A stretch of DNA of 64,000 bases from Comamonas granuli NBRC 101663 (lineage in GTDB: Bacteria > Pseudomonadota > Gammaproteobacteria > Burkholderiales > Burkholderiaceae_C). The notes beneath the pieces are model-generated. The model was not told the DNA's origin, made no database searches, and worked only from the letters and a program-made list of their open reading frames with translations. The stretch is taken from positions 62,001 to 126,000 of the forward strand of contig NZ_BBJX01000009.1 of NCBI RefSeq assembly GCF_000739995.1, given 5' to 3'. The translations under genes were made by a program, and so were the position numbers. Shown in pieces: positions 42,806-53,456 of this stretch. Every line of letters begins with the position of its first letter. Position 1 is the first letter of the stretch.

Positions 42806-43969
42806 ATGCCTTCATCCTTGAACCGGCGCCGGTTTACCGCTGGTCTGGCCGTGGCTCCCTGGGCCGCGGGCGGTTTGCTTTCTGGCTGCAGCAGCATTCC
42901 CGACAGCGTCAAGATCGGGGTGGCCCAGCCGCTGAGCGGGCCGATCAGCGCCTTGGGCAAAGACCTGCTCAATGGCGTGCAGCTGGCCGTGGACGAGCTC
43001 AACAAGGCCAACTTCTCCATCGATGGCAAGCGCGTGGCGCTGGAGATCATGTCGGTGGACGACAAGTCGGACGCCGCCACGGGCAAGGCGGTCGCGCAGC
43101 AACTCGTCGATGCCGGGGTGGTGGCCGTGATCGGGCACCTGAACTCGGGGGTGAGCATCGAGGCCGCGCCCATTTACTCCGGTGCGGGCATGGCGCAGAT
43201 CGCCATCTCCACCAACCCGAAGTTCACGCAGCTGGGCTACGACACCACCTTCCGCATGGTGGCCAACGACAACCTGCAGGCGCGCGCCATCGGTGCCTTC
43301 GCTGCAGGCCAGTTCGGCGAGGCGGCGCGCTACGCCGCGTTCGACGACGGCACGCCCTACGGCAAGGGCCTGATCGACGGCGCCGTCGAACAGCTCAAGG
43401 CCGAGAAGCGCGAAGTCGTGCTGCGCGAATCCTTTGACGACAAGACCGTCGCATTCGAGGAACTGGCCGAGAAGATCAAGGCCGAAAAGATCGCGGTCAT
43501 CGTGACCACGCTCAACGACTTCCAGAACCTCGCGCTGATCGAGGCCCTCAGGAAGATCGACTACACCAACGTGCGCATGCTCGGGGGCGACACGGCCAAG
43601 ACCACCGACATGACCAAGGGGGCAGGCCTGATCCAGGGCATCTTTGCCACCTCGCCGGTGCTGGAGGCCAAGGAATTCGTGGCCGGGCGCCAGTTCCTGG
43701 AAAAGTACCTGGGCGCCTTCAAGATCCCTCCGGCCTATGGCGGGCACTACACCTACGACAGCATGTACGTGCTCTCGGCGGCCATGCAGGCGGCCAAGTC
43801 CGTCAAGCCCCGGGACGTGGTGGCTGCGCTGCATCGCATCAACGGCTACGCGCCCGTCACCGGCACCATGAAGTGGGACGAAAAGGGCGAGCAGCGCTAC
43901 GCAGCCGTGGGCGTGTACGAGCTGCGCCGCGGCAACTGGGAGCTGCGCATGCGCTCCGACCGCTGGTGA
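42806..43969 (+). CDS. LivK-like ABC transporter substrate-binding lipoprotein
   Basis: A 387-residue periplasmic binding protein of the branched-chain amino acid/amide type. The N-terminus [20 protein letters not shown] carries a twin-arginine-like RRRF and then lipobox LLSGC, suggesting a Tat-exported lipoprotein. [20 protein letters not shown] and [10 protein letters not shown] are the LivK opening; [20 protein letters not shown] lies near the end. No permease or ATPase genes are adjacent, so it is an orphan binding protein. Ligand uncertain. Confidence 0.92.
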   Translation: MPSSLNRRRFTAGLAVAPWAAGGLLSGCSSIPDSVKIGVAQPLSGPISALGKDLLNGVQLAVDELNKANFSIDGKRVALEIMSVDDKSDAATGKAVAQQLVDAGVVAVIGHLNSGVSIEAAPIYSGAGMAQIAISTNPKFTQLGYDTTFRMVANDNLQARAIGAFAAGQFGEAARYAAFDDGTPYGKGLIDGAVEQLKAEKREVVLRESFDDKTVAFEELAEKIKAEKIAVIVTTLNDFQNLALIEALRKIDYTNVRMLGGDTAKTTDMTKGAGLIQGIFATSPVLEAKEFVAGRQFLEKYLGAFKIPPAYGGHYTYDSMYVLSAAMQAAKSVKPRDVVAALHRINGYAPVTGTMKWDEKGEQRYAAVGVYELRRGNWELRMRSDRW

Positions 43970-44018
43970 TGGTGCGGGCGTAGGCCGGGCGCGCGGGCCG
44001 CTGGCCCGCCGCAATTTT

Positions 44019-45404
<1,386 letters not shown>

Positions 45405-45577
45405 GGTCTGGTGTGCAACGGGGGCCAGCGCCCCCGGGGAAATGAACCAGGCCGCCGCGGATGGGCGCAGCCTGGGGCCGTTGGCCCGCAGCGTGCGGCC
45501 GCCGCGGCGCGCTGGCAAGCGCGCATTCCCTGAGCCGGCAGCCCGACCCGTGCGTGTCGGGTGGGGCGGGAGTGGAG

Positions 45578-45645
45578 TTTGCTATGAAAAAAAGAGCTGC
45601 TCGCGCTTTATCCCAGGGCGCTGGAGCCGTTTTTGTCTGATTTCT
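45578..45645 (-). repeat. Dispersed palindromic repeat, copy 10 (intergenic)
   Basis: On the minus strand: AAATCAGACAAAAACGGCTC, CAGCGCCCTGGGATAAAGCG, CGAGCAGCTCTTTTTTTCAT, AGCAAA. Situated between the sdaA start and the hpnC stop on the same strand. The remainder of 45405-45685 has no recognisable gene. Confidence 0.78.
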
Positions 45646-45685
45646 TTGGCGCTGAGCAGCCCCGGTTGCGGCCCATGAATGTTTC

Positions 45686-46540
45686 TTACATGGCCAGGGC
45701 ACGGGCCAGCATGCCCGGAGCGTCCCAGGCGCGGATGCGCGGGCGCTGGCACAGGCTGCGGCCGCGCAGCGCGTCCACCTTGTCCAGGATGCGCAGCCCC
45801 CCCTGCACCACCAGGCGCAGCTCCCAGCCGATGCGGCCGGGCAGGCGGTGCACCAGGGGCGTGCCCTGCTGCATGGTGCTGCGCGCCCAGTGCGCGAGGT
45901 CGCCGATCAGCGCCGTGGTCTGCGCCGTCGGCTGCAGCGCCTGCAACTGCGCGCGGTCCACGCCGTGTGCGGCGCAGTCGGCCTCGGGCAGGTAAAAGCG
46001 CCCACGCGGCAGGTCCACGCTCAGGTCCTGCCAGAAATTGATGAGCTGCAGCGCGGTGCAGATGGCGTCGCTCTCGCGCAGGGCCTGCGCGTCGTGCACG
46101 CCATACAGGTGCAGCAGCAGCCGGCCCACGGGGTTGGCCGAGCGGCGGCAGTAGTCCAGCAGCTCGGTGCGCTGGGCGTAGCCCGCGCCGTCGCGCGTCT
46201 TCTCCACGTCCTGGATGAAGGCGCTGAGCAGGTCGTCGAGCAGCGGCACGGGCAGGCTGTGCCGCTGCAGCATGACTGCCAGGGGCGCGAACACCGCCGG
46301 CCAGCGCGCCGACGGGGCCTGGCCCGCCGCCAGGGCGTGCAGGTCGGCGCGGTAGGCGGCGAGCGCGGCCAGGCGTTCGGCGGCGCTGGCCGGGCCCTCG
46401 TCGGCCAGGTCGTCCGCCGTGCGCGCAAAGGCGTAGATGGCGGCAATGGGCGCGCGCAGCTGCGGCGGGCACAGCCAGGAGGCGACGGGAAAGTTCTCGT
46501 AGTGCGTGACGGCGAGGGGGGGGCTGGGGTTCGGGTCCAC
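45686..46540 (-). CDS. hpnC: Squalene synthase HpnC-type
   Basis: A 284-residue trans-isoprenyl diphosphate synthase. FARTADDLADEGP has the first Asp-rich motif (DDLADE), and NFWQDLSVDLPRGRFYLPEA the second (QDLSVD). HYENFPVASWLCPPQLRAPI near the N-terminus is typical of HpnC, which with HpnD/HpnE makes squalene for hopanoids. No hpnD/E in the window. GTG 46540 starts MDPNPSPPLAVTHYENFPVA; a longer frame to 46657 would overlap the promoter of the RND operon. No clear ribosome site. Confidence 0.88.
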   Translation of the reverse strand: MDPNPSPPLAVTHYENFPVASWLCPPQLRAPIAAIYAFARTADDLADEGPASAAERLAALAAYRADLHALAAGQAPSARWPAVFAPLAVMLQRHSLPVPLLDDLLSAFIQDVEKTRDGAGYAQRTELLDYCRRSANPVGRLLLHLYGVHDAQALRESDAICTALQLINFWQDLSVDLPRGRFYLPEADCAAHGVDRAQLQALQPTAQTTALIGDLAHWARSTMQQGTPLVHRLPGRIGWELRLVVQGGLRILDKVDALRGRSLCQRPRIRAWDAPGMLARALAM

Positions 46541-46584
46541 GCGCGCATTGTCGCTGCAGGCGCCGCCTGCGCTGCGCGGGTGCC

Positions 46585-46634
46585 TTGACAAGCGGCAGGC
46601 GATCACATAGATTACTAACCAGTCAGTCAGTAAT
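46585..46634 (+). promoter_or_regulatory. RND operon promoter with TetR-type operator
   Basis: -35 TTGACA (46585-46590), 17-bp spacer, -10 TAGATT (46608-46613): near-consensus. Immediately after, ATTACT (46611-46616) and AGTAAT (46629-46634) are inverted arms around CTAACCAGTCAGTC-like sequence, the style of TetR/AcrR operators controlling efflux operons. No tetR gene is next to it. Confidence 0.75.
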
Positions 46635-46649
46635 TTTCTGGACCCACCC

Positions 46650-47867
46650 ATGCGCACCTCGTCCGCACCGCGGCCCCGTCAGGGGCTTTTTTTGGTTTCC
46701 GCCGCCCGGCCCGGGGCCCAGGCGGCCGCTGCGGCGGCGGCGCTGGCCCTGCTGGCCGCCTGCACGCCCGCCGAGCCTGTGGCCGAGCCCGTGCGCGCGG
46801 TCAAGCTGCTGACCGTGGGCGCCAGTGCGCTGCAGGCCGAGCAGGAATACGCCGGCGAGGTGCGTGCGCGCGTGGAGTCGCGCCTGGGCTTTCGCGTGGC
46901 GGGCAAGCTGGTCGAGCGCCCCGCGCAACTGGGCCAGCGCGTGCAGGCCGGGCAGGTGCTGGCGCAGCTCGATCCGCAGGACTACCAACTGAGCGCCGCC
47001 GCGGCGCGCGCCCAGGTGGCCGCCGCGCAAACCCAGTACGACCTGGCGGCGGCAGACTTCCAGCGCTTTGCCAAGCTGCAGGAGCAGAACTTCATCAGCG
47101 GCGCCGAGCTCGAGCGCCGCGAGAGCGCGCTGAAGGCGGCGCGCTCGCAGTTGCAGCAGGCCCAGGCCCAGGCGCAGGCGCAGGGCCACCAGGCGCAGTA
47201 CACGCGCCTGCTGGCCGATGCCGCGGGCGTCATCACCGCTATCGAGGCCGAGCCCGGCCAGGTGGTGGCGGCGGGCACGCCGGTGCTGCGCCTGGCGCAG
47301 GACGGCGCGCGCGACGTGGTGTTTGCCGTGCCCGAGGACAAGGTCGCCCGCCTGCGGGCGGGCCAGCCGGTGCAGGTGCGCGCCTGGGCCACGGGCGCGT
47401 CCCTGCCCGGCACGGTGCGCGAGGTGGCGGCCAGCGCCGACCCGGTCACGCGCACCTTCACCGTCAAGGTGGACATCGCCGCGGCCAGCGCGCCGCCGCT
47501 GGGCTCCACGGTGTACGTGGCGCCGCAGGCGCTGGCGGCCCAGGGGCAGCAGGCCATCAAGCTGCCCACCACGGCGCTGCGCCAGGAGGGCCAGGCCACG
47601 GCGGTGTGGGTGTACGAGGCCGACAAGGGCACGGTGCGCTCGCAGGCCGTGCAGGTGGCCACGGCCGACGGCAATGAGGCCGTCATCGTGGGCGGTCTCA
47701 CGCCCGGCATGCAGGTGGTGAGCACCGGCGTGCATGTGCTCACGCCGGGGCAGAAGGTCGTGGTCTATCAGCAAAAATCGGCTCCAGGGCAATCTGGGCA
47801 GGCGCAAGCAGCTACAAAAACAGTAGCAAATGGCGCCGCGCCGGCCGCGGCCTCCTCTGCCCAGTGA
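46650..47867 (+). CDS. RND efflux periplasmic adaptor (membrane fusion) lipoprotein
   Basis: A 405-residue adaptor. Hydrophobic N-terminus (AAAALALLAAC, lipobox Cys at about 38), lipoyl half LGFRVAGKLVERPAQLGQRV, a long coiled-coil hairpin (about 110-175, rich in Gln/Ala), and beta-barrel with FAVPEDKVARLRAGQPVQVR. It joins the inner-membrane RND pump to an outer-membrane channel. Residues about 374-394 (KSAPGQSGQAQAATKTVANG) are encoded by a dispersed palindromic repeat read in frame, extending the C-terminus. The permease start follows seven bases after its stop. Substrate unknown. Confidence 0.93.
   Translation: MRTSSAPRPRQGLFLVSAARPGAQAAAAAAALALLAACTPAEPVAEPVRAVKLLTVGASALQAEQEYAGEVRARVESRLGFRVAGKLVERPAQLGQRVQAGQVLAQLDPQDYQLSAAAARAQVAAAQTQYDLAAADFQRFAKLQEQNFISGAELERRESALKAARSQLQQAQAQAQAQGHQAQYTRLLADAAGVITAIEAEPGQVVAAGTPVLRLAQDGARDVVFAVPEDKVARLRAGQPVQVRAWATGASLPGTVREVAASADPVTRTFTVKVDIAAASAPPLGSTVYVAPQALAAQGQQAIKLPTTALRQEGQATAVWVYEADKGTVRSQAVQVATADGNEAVIVGGLTPGMQVVSTGVHVLTPGQKVVVYQQKSAPGQSGQAQAATKTVANGAAPAAASSAQ
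47770..47830 (+). repeat. Dispersed palindromic repeat, copy 11, in frame inside RND adaptor
   Basis: AGCAAAAATCGGCTCCAGGG, CAATCTGGGCAGGCGCAAGC, AGCTACAAAAACAGTAGCAA. Forward orientation; codes for about 20 residues at the adaptor C-terminus. Confidence 0.75.
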
Positions 47868-47874
47868 GCCTGCC

Positions 47875-50800
47875 ATGACGCCAGTGCAACCGAAAGAGGG
47901 CTTCAACCTCTCCCGCTGGGCCATCGAGCATGCCCCGCTCACGCGCTACCTGATGGTGGTGCTGATGGTGCTGGGCATTGCGGCCTACTTCCAACTGGGG
48001 CAGGACGAAGACCCGCCCTTCACCTTCCGCGCCATGGTGGTGCGCACCTATTGGCCCGGCGCGACGGCGCAGCAGGTGGCCGAGCAGGTGACCGACAAGA
48101 TCGAGCGCACCCTGCAGGAGGTGCCCAACGCCGACAAGATCCGCAGCTACTCCAAGCCGGGCGAGTCGCAGATCATCCTGGAGATCAAGGACAGCACGCG
48201 CGCCGCCGAGGTGGCGAACATCTGGTACACCGTGCGCAAGAAGGTGGGCGACATGCGCTACACCCTGCCGCAGGGCATCCAGGGGCCGTTCTTCAACGAT
48301 GACTTCGGCGATGTCTACGGCGTGATCTATGCGCTGCAGGCCCAGGGCTACAGCTATGCCGAGGTCAAGCAGTTCGCCGACGACGTGCGCCAGCAACTGC
48401 TGCGCGTGCCCGACGTGGCCAAGGTGGAGCTGTTCGGCGTGCAGGACGAGAAGCTCTACATCGAGATCTCGCAGAGGCGCCTGTCGCAGCTCGGCCTGGA
48501 CATGAACCAGGTGCTGGCGCAACTGGGCCAGCAGAACGCGGTGGAGAGCGCAGGTGTGGTGCAGACGCCGCAGGACCAGGTGCAGGTGCGCGTGGCCGGG
48601 CAGTTCCAGGCCATCGAAGACCTGCGCGCCATGCCCATCCGGGGGGCGTCGGGCCACATGCTGCGCCTGGGCGACATCGCCGAGATCCGGCGTGGCTACG
48701 TGGAGCCCACGGCGGTGAAGGTGCGCCACGAAGGCCAGGAGGTGATTGCGCTGGGCGTCTCCATGACCAAGGGCGGCGACATCATCCGGCTGGGCAAGGC
48801 CTTGCACGCAGCCACCGAATCACTCGCCAAGACCCTGCCCGCCGGCGTGCAACTGGTGAACGTGCAGGACCAGCCCCAGTCGGTGGCCAGCTCGGTCAAT
48901 GAATTCGTCAAGGTGCTGATCGAGGCCGTGGCCATCGTGCTGGCCGTGAGCTTTGTCAGCCTGGGGCTGCACCAGCGCACGGGCGCGCAGCGCTGGTGGC
49001 GCCGCTGGTACATCGACCCGCGCCCCGGGCTGGTGGTGGCCATCACCATTCCGCTGGTGCTGGCGGTCACCTTTCTGGCCATGTGGTACTGGGGCATCGG
49101 CCTGCACAAGGTGTCGCTGGGCTCGCTCATCATCGCGCTGGGCCTGCTGGTGGACGACGCCATCATCGCCGTCGAGATGATGGTGCGCAAAATGGAAGAG
49201 GGCTACGACAAGCTGCGCGCGGCCACCTTTGCCTACGAGATCACGGCCATTCCCATGCTCACCGGCACGCTGATCACGGCGGTGGGCTTCCTGCCCATCG
49301 GCATAGCCAAGTCGGCGGTGGGGGAGTACACCTTCGCCATCTTTGCGGTCACGGTCATCGCGCTGGTGCTGAGCTGGATTGCGTCGGTGTATTTCGTGCC
49401 CTACCTGGGCACGCTGCTGTTCAAGCCACCGCCGCATGTGCTGGCGGCGGGCATCACCGACGACCCGCACGAGGTGTTCGACAGCCCGTTCTACACGGCT
49501 TTCCGGCGCCTGGTGCACTGGTGCGTGGAGCACCGCTGGGTCACCATCGGCGCCACCGTGCTGGTTTTTGCCCTGGGCATCGTGGGCATGGGCAAGGTGC
49601 AGCAGCAGTTCTTCCCGGATTCCAACCGCCCCGAGATCCTGGTGGACCTGTGGTTCCCCGAGGGCACCTCGTTTGCGGGCAACGAGGAAGTCACGCTGCG
49701 CGTGGAAAAGCGCCTCAGGGAGCAGCCCGGCGTGGCCACGGTCAGCGGCTGGGTGGGCTCGGGCGTGCCGCGCTTCTATCTGCCGCTGGACCAGGTGTTT
49801 CCGCAGAGCAATGTGTCGCAGTTCATCGTGCTGGCCGAGGACCTGAAAAAGCGCGAAGCCCTGCTGCGCGCGCTGCCGGCCCTGCTGGCGCAGGAGTTCC
49901 CGGAGGTGCGCGGGCGCGTCAAGCTGCTGCCCAACGGGCCGCCGGTGCCGTACCCGGTGCAGTTCCGCGTGCTGGGCCCCGACCCGGCGCTGCTGCGCGC
50001 GCACGCCGACGAGGTGAAGGCCGTGCTGCGCGCCTCGCCGAACATGCGCGGAGTGAACGACAACTGGAACGAGTCCGTCAAGGTGCTGCGCCTGGAGGTA
50101 GACCAGGACAAGGCGCGCGCGCTGGGCGTGACCAGCCAGTCCATCGCGCAGGCCTCCAAGGTCATGCAGTCGGGCATGCAGGTGGGGCAGTACCGCGAGG
50201 GTGACAAGCTCATCGACATCGTGCTGCGCCAGCCCGAGGACGAGCGCCGCGCCATCACGGACATTGCCAACGCCTACCTGCCCACGGCCTCGGGCAAGTC
50301 GATCCCGCTCACGCAGATCGCCAAGCCGGTGTTCACCTGGGAGCCGGGCGTGATGTGGCGCGAGGGGCGCGAGTACGCCATCACCGTGCAGGGCGACGTG
50401 GTGCAGGGCCTGCAGGGCGCCACGGTCACGCAGCAGCTCCTGCCCGCGCTGCGCAAGATCGAGGCCGACTGGCACGCCGCAGGGCAGAATGCCTACCGCA
50501 TCACCGTGGCGGGCGCCGTGGCGGAAAGCTCCAAGGGCTCGTCGTCCATCGCGGCGGGCGTGCCCATCATGCTGTTCATCACCTTCACGCTGCTCATGCT
50601 GCAACTGCACAGCTTCAGCCGCGCCATGCTGGTGTTCCTGACCGGCCCGCTGGGCATTGCCGGGGTGGCGGCGGCGCTGATCCTGCTGGGGCGGCCGTTC
50701 GGCTTCGTGGCGCTGCTGGGCGTGATCGCGCTCATGGGCATGATCCAGCGCAACTCGGTGATCCTGATCGACCAGATCGAGCAGGACAGGGCGCGCGGCG

Positions 50801-51036
50801 TGCCCGCGTGGGACGCCATCGTCGAGTCGGCCGTGCGCCGCCTGCGCCCCATCGTGTTGACGGCCGCCGCCGCCGTGCTGGCCATGATCCCGCTCTCGCG
50901 CAGCGTGTTCTGGGGGCCGATGGCTGTGGCCATCATGGGCGGGCTGATCGTTGCCACCGTGCTCACGCTGCTGGCCCTGCCTGCCATGTACGCGGCCTGG
51001 TTCCGCGTGCGTCGGCCGGCGCCCGAGGTGGGCTGA
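47875..51036 (+). CDS. RND efflux inner-membrane permease
   Basis: A 1053-residue AcrB-type proton antiporter. TM1 at LTRYLMVVLMVLGIAAYFQL, the large periplasmic loop, a TM2-TM6 block with LGLLVDDAIIAVEMMVRKME (charged TM4 D-D pair), a second loop, and FGFVALLGVIALMGMIQRNS in the C-terminal half as in AcrB/MexB/CusA-like pumps. MTPVQPKEGFNLSRWAIEHA starts at ATG 47875; the frame open to 47830 overlaps the adaptor. An outer-membrane channel gene is not adjacent. Multidrug, not heavy-metal, subtype more likely as CusA Met motifs are absent. Confidence 0.95.
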   Translation: MTPVQPKEGFNLSRWAIEHAPLTRYLMVVLMVLGIAAYFQLGQDEDPPFTFRAMVVRTYWPGATAQQVAEQVTDKIERTLQEVPNADKIRSYSKPGESQIILEIKDSTRAAEVANIWYTVRKKVGDMRYTLPQGIQGPFFNDDFGDVYGVIYALQAQGYSYAEVKQFADDVRQQLLRVPDVAKVELFGVQDEKLYIEISQRRLSQLGLDMNQVLAQLGQQNAVESAGVVQTPQDQVQVRVAGQFQAIEDLRAMPIRGASGHMLRLGDIAEIRRGYVEPTAVKVRHEGQEVIALGVSMTKGGDIIRLGKALHAATESLAKTLPAGVQLVNVQDQPQSVASSVNEFVKVLIEAVAIVLAVSFVSLGLHQRTGAQRWWRRWYIDPRPGLVVAITIPLVLAVTFLAMWYWGIGLHKVSLGSLIIALGLLVDDAIIAVEMMVRKMEEGYDKLRAATFAYEITAIPMLTGTLITAVGFLPIGIAKSAVGEYTFAIFAVTVIALVLSWIASVYFVPYLGTLLFKPPPHVLAAGITDDPHEVFDSPFYTAFRRLVHWCVEHRWVTIGATVLVFALGIVGMGKVQQQFFPDSNRPEILVDLWFPEGTSFAGNEEVTLRVEKRLREQPGVATVSGWVGSGVPRFYLPLDQVFPQSNVSQFIVLAEDLKKREALLRALPALLAQEFPEVRGRVKLLPNGPPVPYPVQFRVLGPDPALLRAHADEVKAVLRASPNMRGVNDNWNESVKVLRLEVDQDKARALGVTSQSIAQASKVMQSGMQVGQYREGDKLIDIVLRQPEDERRAITDIANAYLPTASGKSIPLTQIAKPVFTWEPGVMWREGREYAITVQGDVVQGLQGATVTQQLLPALRKIEADWHAAGQNAYRITVAGAVAESSKGSSSIAAGVPIMLFITFTLLMLQLHSFSRAMLVFLTGPLGIAGVAAALILLGRPFGFVALLGVIALMGMIQRNSVILIDQIEQDRARGVPAWDAIVESAVRRLRPIVLTAAAAVLAMIPLSRSVFWGPMAVAIMGGLIVATVLTLLALPAMYAAWFRVRRPAPEVG

Positions 51037-51129
51037 GCGGGGGGTGCCGGGCGCGTCAGGTTAAAATCAAGGGTTCACCAAATTCATGCAGGGGCATGCG
51101 TGGCCATGCCGCCTGCCTGTTTGCAGACC

Positions 51130-51216
51130 GCGCGGGTGGCGAAATTGGTAGACGCACCAGGTTTAGGTCCTGACGCCAGCAATGGTGTGGGGGTTCGAGT
51201 CCCCCCCCGCGCACCA
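51130..51216 (+). tRNA. tRNA-Leu (TAG anticodon)
   Basis: 87 nt with CCA encoded. Acceptor GCGCGGG (51130-51136) pairs with CCCGCGC; D-arm GAAATTGGTAGAC; anticodon stem-loop CCAGG-TTTAGGT-CCTGA with TAG; long variable arm typical of tRNA-Leu; GGTTCGAGTCC T-arm. TAAAAT upstream at 51062 is a possible -10. Confidence 0.95.
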
Positions 51217-51286
51217 CGTATCTGAATTCGGGACACGGCGCCGCTGCCGAGCGGTCGGCGCATTCATCACAAATGTAGGAGTAGCC

Positions 51287-52612
51287 ATGGCAGTTACCGT
51301 TGAAACCCTGGAAAAACTGGAACGCAAGATCACGTTGAGCCTGCCCCTGGCGGCCATCCAGAACGAGGTCGAGTCGCGCCTCAAGCGCCTGGCGCGTACC
51401 GTCAAGATGGACGGCTTCCGTCCCGGCAAGGTGCCGCTGAGCGTGGTCTCGCAGCGCTATGGCTACTCGGTGCACTACGAGGTGCTCAACGACAAGGTCG
51501 GCGAAGCCTTTTCCCAGGCGGCCAACGAGGCCAAGCTGCGCGTGGCCGGCCAGCCGCGCATCAGCGAGAAGGAAGGCGCGCCCGAGGGCGAGGTCACCTT
51601 CGATGCCGTGTTCGAGGTGTTCCCCGAAGTCAAGATCGGTGACCTGTCCGAGGTCGAGGTCGAGAAACTCGAAACCGAAGTGACCGACGGCGCCATCGAC
51701 CGCACCCTGGAGATCCTGCGCAAGCAGCGCCGCAGCTTTGCCCAGCGCGCGCTGGACGCCGCCGCCCAGGACGGCGACCGCGTGACCGTGGACTTCGAGG
51801 GCAAGATCGACGGCGAACCCTTTGCCGGCGGCAAGGCCGAGGGCTTCCAGTTCCTCGTCGGCGAAGGTCAGATGCTCAAGGAATTCGAGGACGCCGTGCG
51901 CGGTATGAAGTCCGGCGAGAGCAAGACCTTCCCGCTTGCCTTCCCCGAGGACTACCATGGCAAGGATGTGGCGGGCAAGACGGCGGACTTCCTCGTGACC
52001 GTCAAGAAGATCGAGGCCTCGCACCTGCCCGAAGTGAACGAGCAGTTCGCCAAGTCGCTGGGCATTCTCGAAGCCACCGTGGACGCCCTGCGCGCCGACA
52101 TCAAGAAGAACCTGGAGCGTGAGGTCAAGTTCCGCCTCTTGGGCCGCAACAAGGCTGCCGTGATGGACGCGCTGCTCTCCAAGGCCGAGCTCGACCTGCC
52201 CAACGCCAGCGTGCAGGCCGAGATCGAGCGCCTCAAGGACGGCGCCCGTGCCGACCTCAAGCAGCGCGGCATCAAGGACGCCGACAAGGCCGAGCTGCCC
52301 GACGACATCTTCCGCCCCCAGGCCGAGCGTCGCGTGCGCCTGGGCCTGGTCGTGGCCGAAGTGGTGCGCGCCAACGAACTGCAGGCCAAGCCCGAGCAGC
52401 TCAAGGCCCACATCGACGAGCTGGCCGCCAGCTACGAGAAGCCCGAGGACGTGGTGCGCTGGTACTTCAGCGACCGCCAGCGCCTGGGCGAGGTCGAGGC
52501 CGTGGTGATCGAGAACAATGTCGCCGAATTCGTCCTGGGCAAGGCCAAGGTGAACACCAAGAGCGTGTCCTTCGACGAATTGATGGGCAGCGCCGCCCAG
52601 GCGCAGGCCTGA
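51287..52612 (+). CDS. tig: Trigger factor (ribosome-bound chaperone/PPIase)
   Basis: A 441-residue protein: N-terminal ribosome-binding domain with FRPGKVP (GFRxGKxP signature) at about 43-50, central FKBP-type domain [20 protein letters not shown] through [14 protein letters not shown] (about 165-250), and C-terminal helical arms. ATG 51287 ([17 protein letters not shown]), with AGGAG seven bases upstream. It binds nascent chains at the exit tunnel. Same order, tig-clpP-clpX-lon, as in many proteobacteria. Confidence 0.97.
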   Translation: MAVTVETLEKLERKITLSLPLAAIQNEVESRLKRLARTVKMDGFRPGKVPLSVVSQRYGYSVHYEVLNDKVGEAFSQAANEAKLRVAGQPRISEKEGAPEGEVTFDAVFEVFPEVKIGDLSEVEVEKLETEVTDGAIDRTLEILRKQRRSFAQRALDAAAQDGDRVTVDFEGKIDGEPFAGGKAEGFQFLVGEGQMLKEFEDAVRGMKSGESKTFPLAFPEDYHGKDVAGKTADFLVTVKKIEASHLPEVNEQFAKSLGILEATVDALRADIKKNLEREVKFRLLGRNKAAVMDALLSKAELDLPNASVQAEIERLKDGARADLKQRGIKDADKAELPDDIFRPQAERRVRLGLVVAEVVRANELQAKPEQLKAHIDELAASYEKPEDVVRWYFSDRQRLGEVEAVVIENNVAEFVLGKAKVNTKSVSFDELMGSAAQAQA

Positions 52613-52625
52613 TCGGTCTGCCGTA

Positions 52626-52651
52626 CCGGGGCCGTGCGCTTGCGGCCCCGG
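52626..52651 (+). terminator. GC-rich hairpin after tig
   Basis: CCGGGGCCG (52626-52634), 8-base loop, CGGCCCCGG (52643-52651), a perfect 9-bp stem but without a T tract, so termination strength is uncertain; could attenuate readthrough into clpP. Confidence 0.5.
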
Positions 52652-52678
52652 CGGGCGGCGAAACCATGCCGGGAGGGG

Positions 52679-52706
52679 CTTGTGGTCAAGGGCACAAGCC
52701 CCAATT
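52679..52706 (+). promoter_or_regulatory. Sigma-32-like promoter for clpP
   Basis: CTTGTGG (52679-52685), 13-bp spacer, CCCCAATT (52699-52706). Compare sigma-32 CTTGAAA-N11-16-CCCCATNT. Correct distance upstream of ATG 52747. Confidence 0.6.
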
Positions 52707-52746
52707 CATTTCTGGGTACAGTACCCGCCTGAATGGAGAAATACAC

Positions 52747-53355
52747 ATGAGCGCACTGGAAACACAGGCCCTGGGCATGGTCCCCATGGTCATCGAACAG
52801 TCGGGCCGCGGCGAGCGTGCCTACGACATCTACTCGCGCCTGCTCAAGGAGCGGGTCATCTTCCTCGTGGGTGAGGTCAACGACCAGACGGCCAACCTCG
52901 TGGTCGCCCAGTTGCTGTTCCTGGAGAGCGAAAACCCGGACAAGGACATCTCGCTCTACATCAACTCGCCGGGCGGCAGCGTCACCGCGGGCATGGCCAT
53001 CTATGACACCATGCAGTTCATCAAGCCCGACGTCTCGACCCTGTGCTGCGGCTTTGCCGCGAGCATGGGCGCCTTCCTGCTGGCTGCGGGGGCCAAGGGC
53101 AAGCGTTTCTCGCTGCCCAACTCCAAGATCATGATCCACCAGGTGCTGGGCGGCGCACGCGGCCAGGCCACCGACATCGAGATCCATGCGCGCGACATCC
53201 TGCGCACCAAGGACCAGATGAACCGCATCCTGGCCGAGCGCACCGGCCAGCCGATGGAGAAGGTCAAGGCCGATACCGAGCGCGACTATTTCATGACGGC
53301 CGACGAGGCCAAGGACTACGGCATCATCGACCAGGTCATCGCCAAGCGCCCCTGA
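52747..53355 (+). CDS. clpP: ATP-dependent Clp protease proteolytic subunit
   Basis: A 202-residue serine protease forming the 14-mer chamber. [36 protein letters not shown] with nucleophile S106, and [20 protein letters not shown] with H131 are the ClpP signatures; the Asp is in the C-terminal part. Near the N-terminus [20 protein letters not shown] lies the processing/axial region. ATG 52747, GGAGAA just upstream. Likely one heat-shock transcript with its own promoter. The clpX gene follows by 101 bp. Confidence 0.98.
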   Translation: MSALETQALGMVPMVIEQSGRGERAYDIYSRLLKERVIFLVGEVNDQTANLVVAQLLFLESENPDKDISLYINSPGGSVTAGMAIYDTMQFIKPDVSTLCCGFAASMGAFLLAAGAKGKRFSLPNSKIMIHQVLGGARGQATDIEIHARDILRTKDQMNRILAERTGQPMEKVKADTERDYFMTADEAKDYGIIDQVIAKRP

Positions 53356-53456
53356 CCTGACGGGCCTGGGGCCGGGCGCAGCGCCGCCCGGCACCCGCGC
53401 TCTCCTTTGGTTATCATCCGGTCCACTTTCCGTACTACACAAGGCACAGCTTCCCC

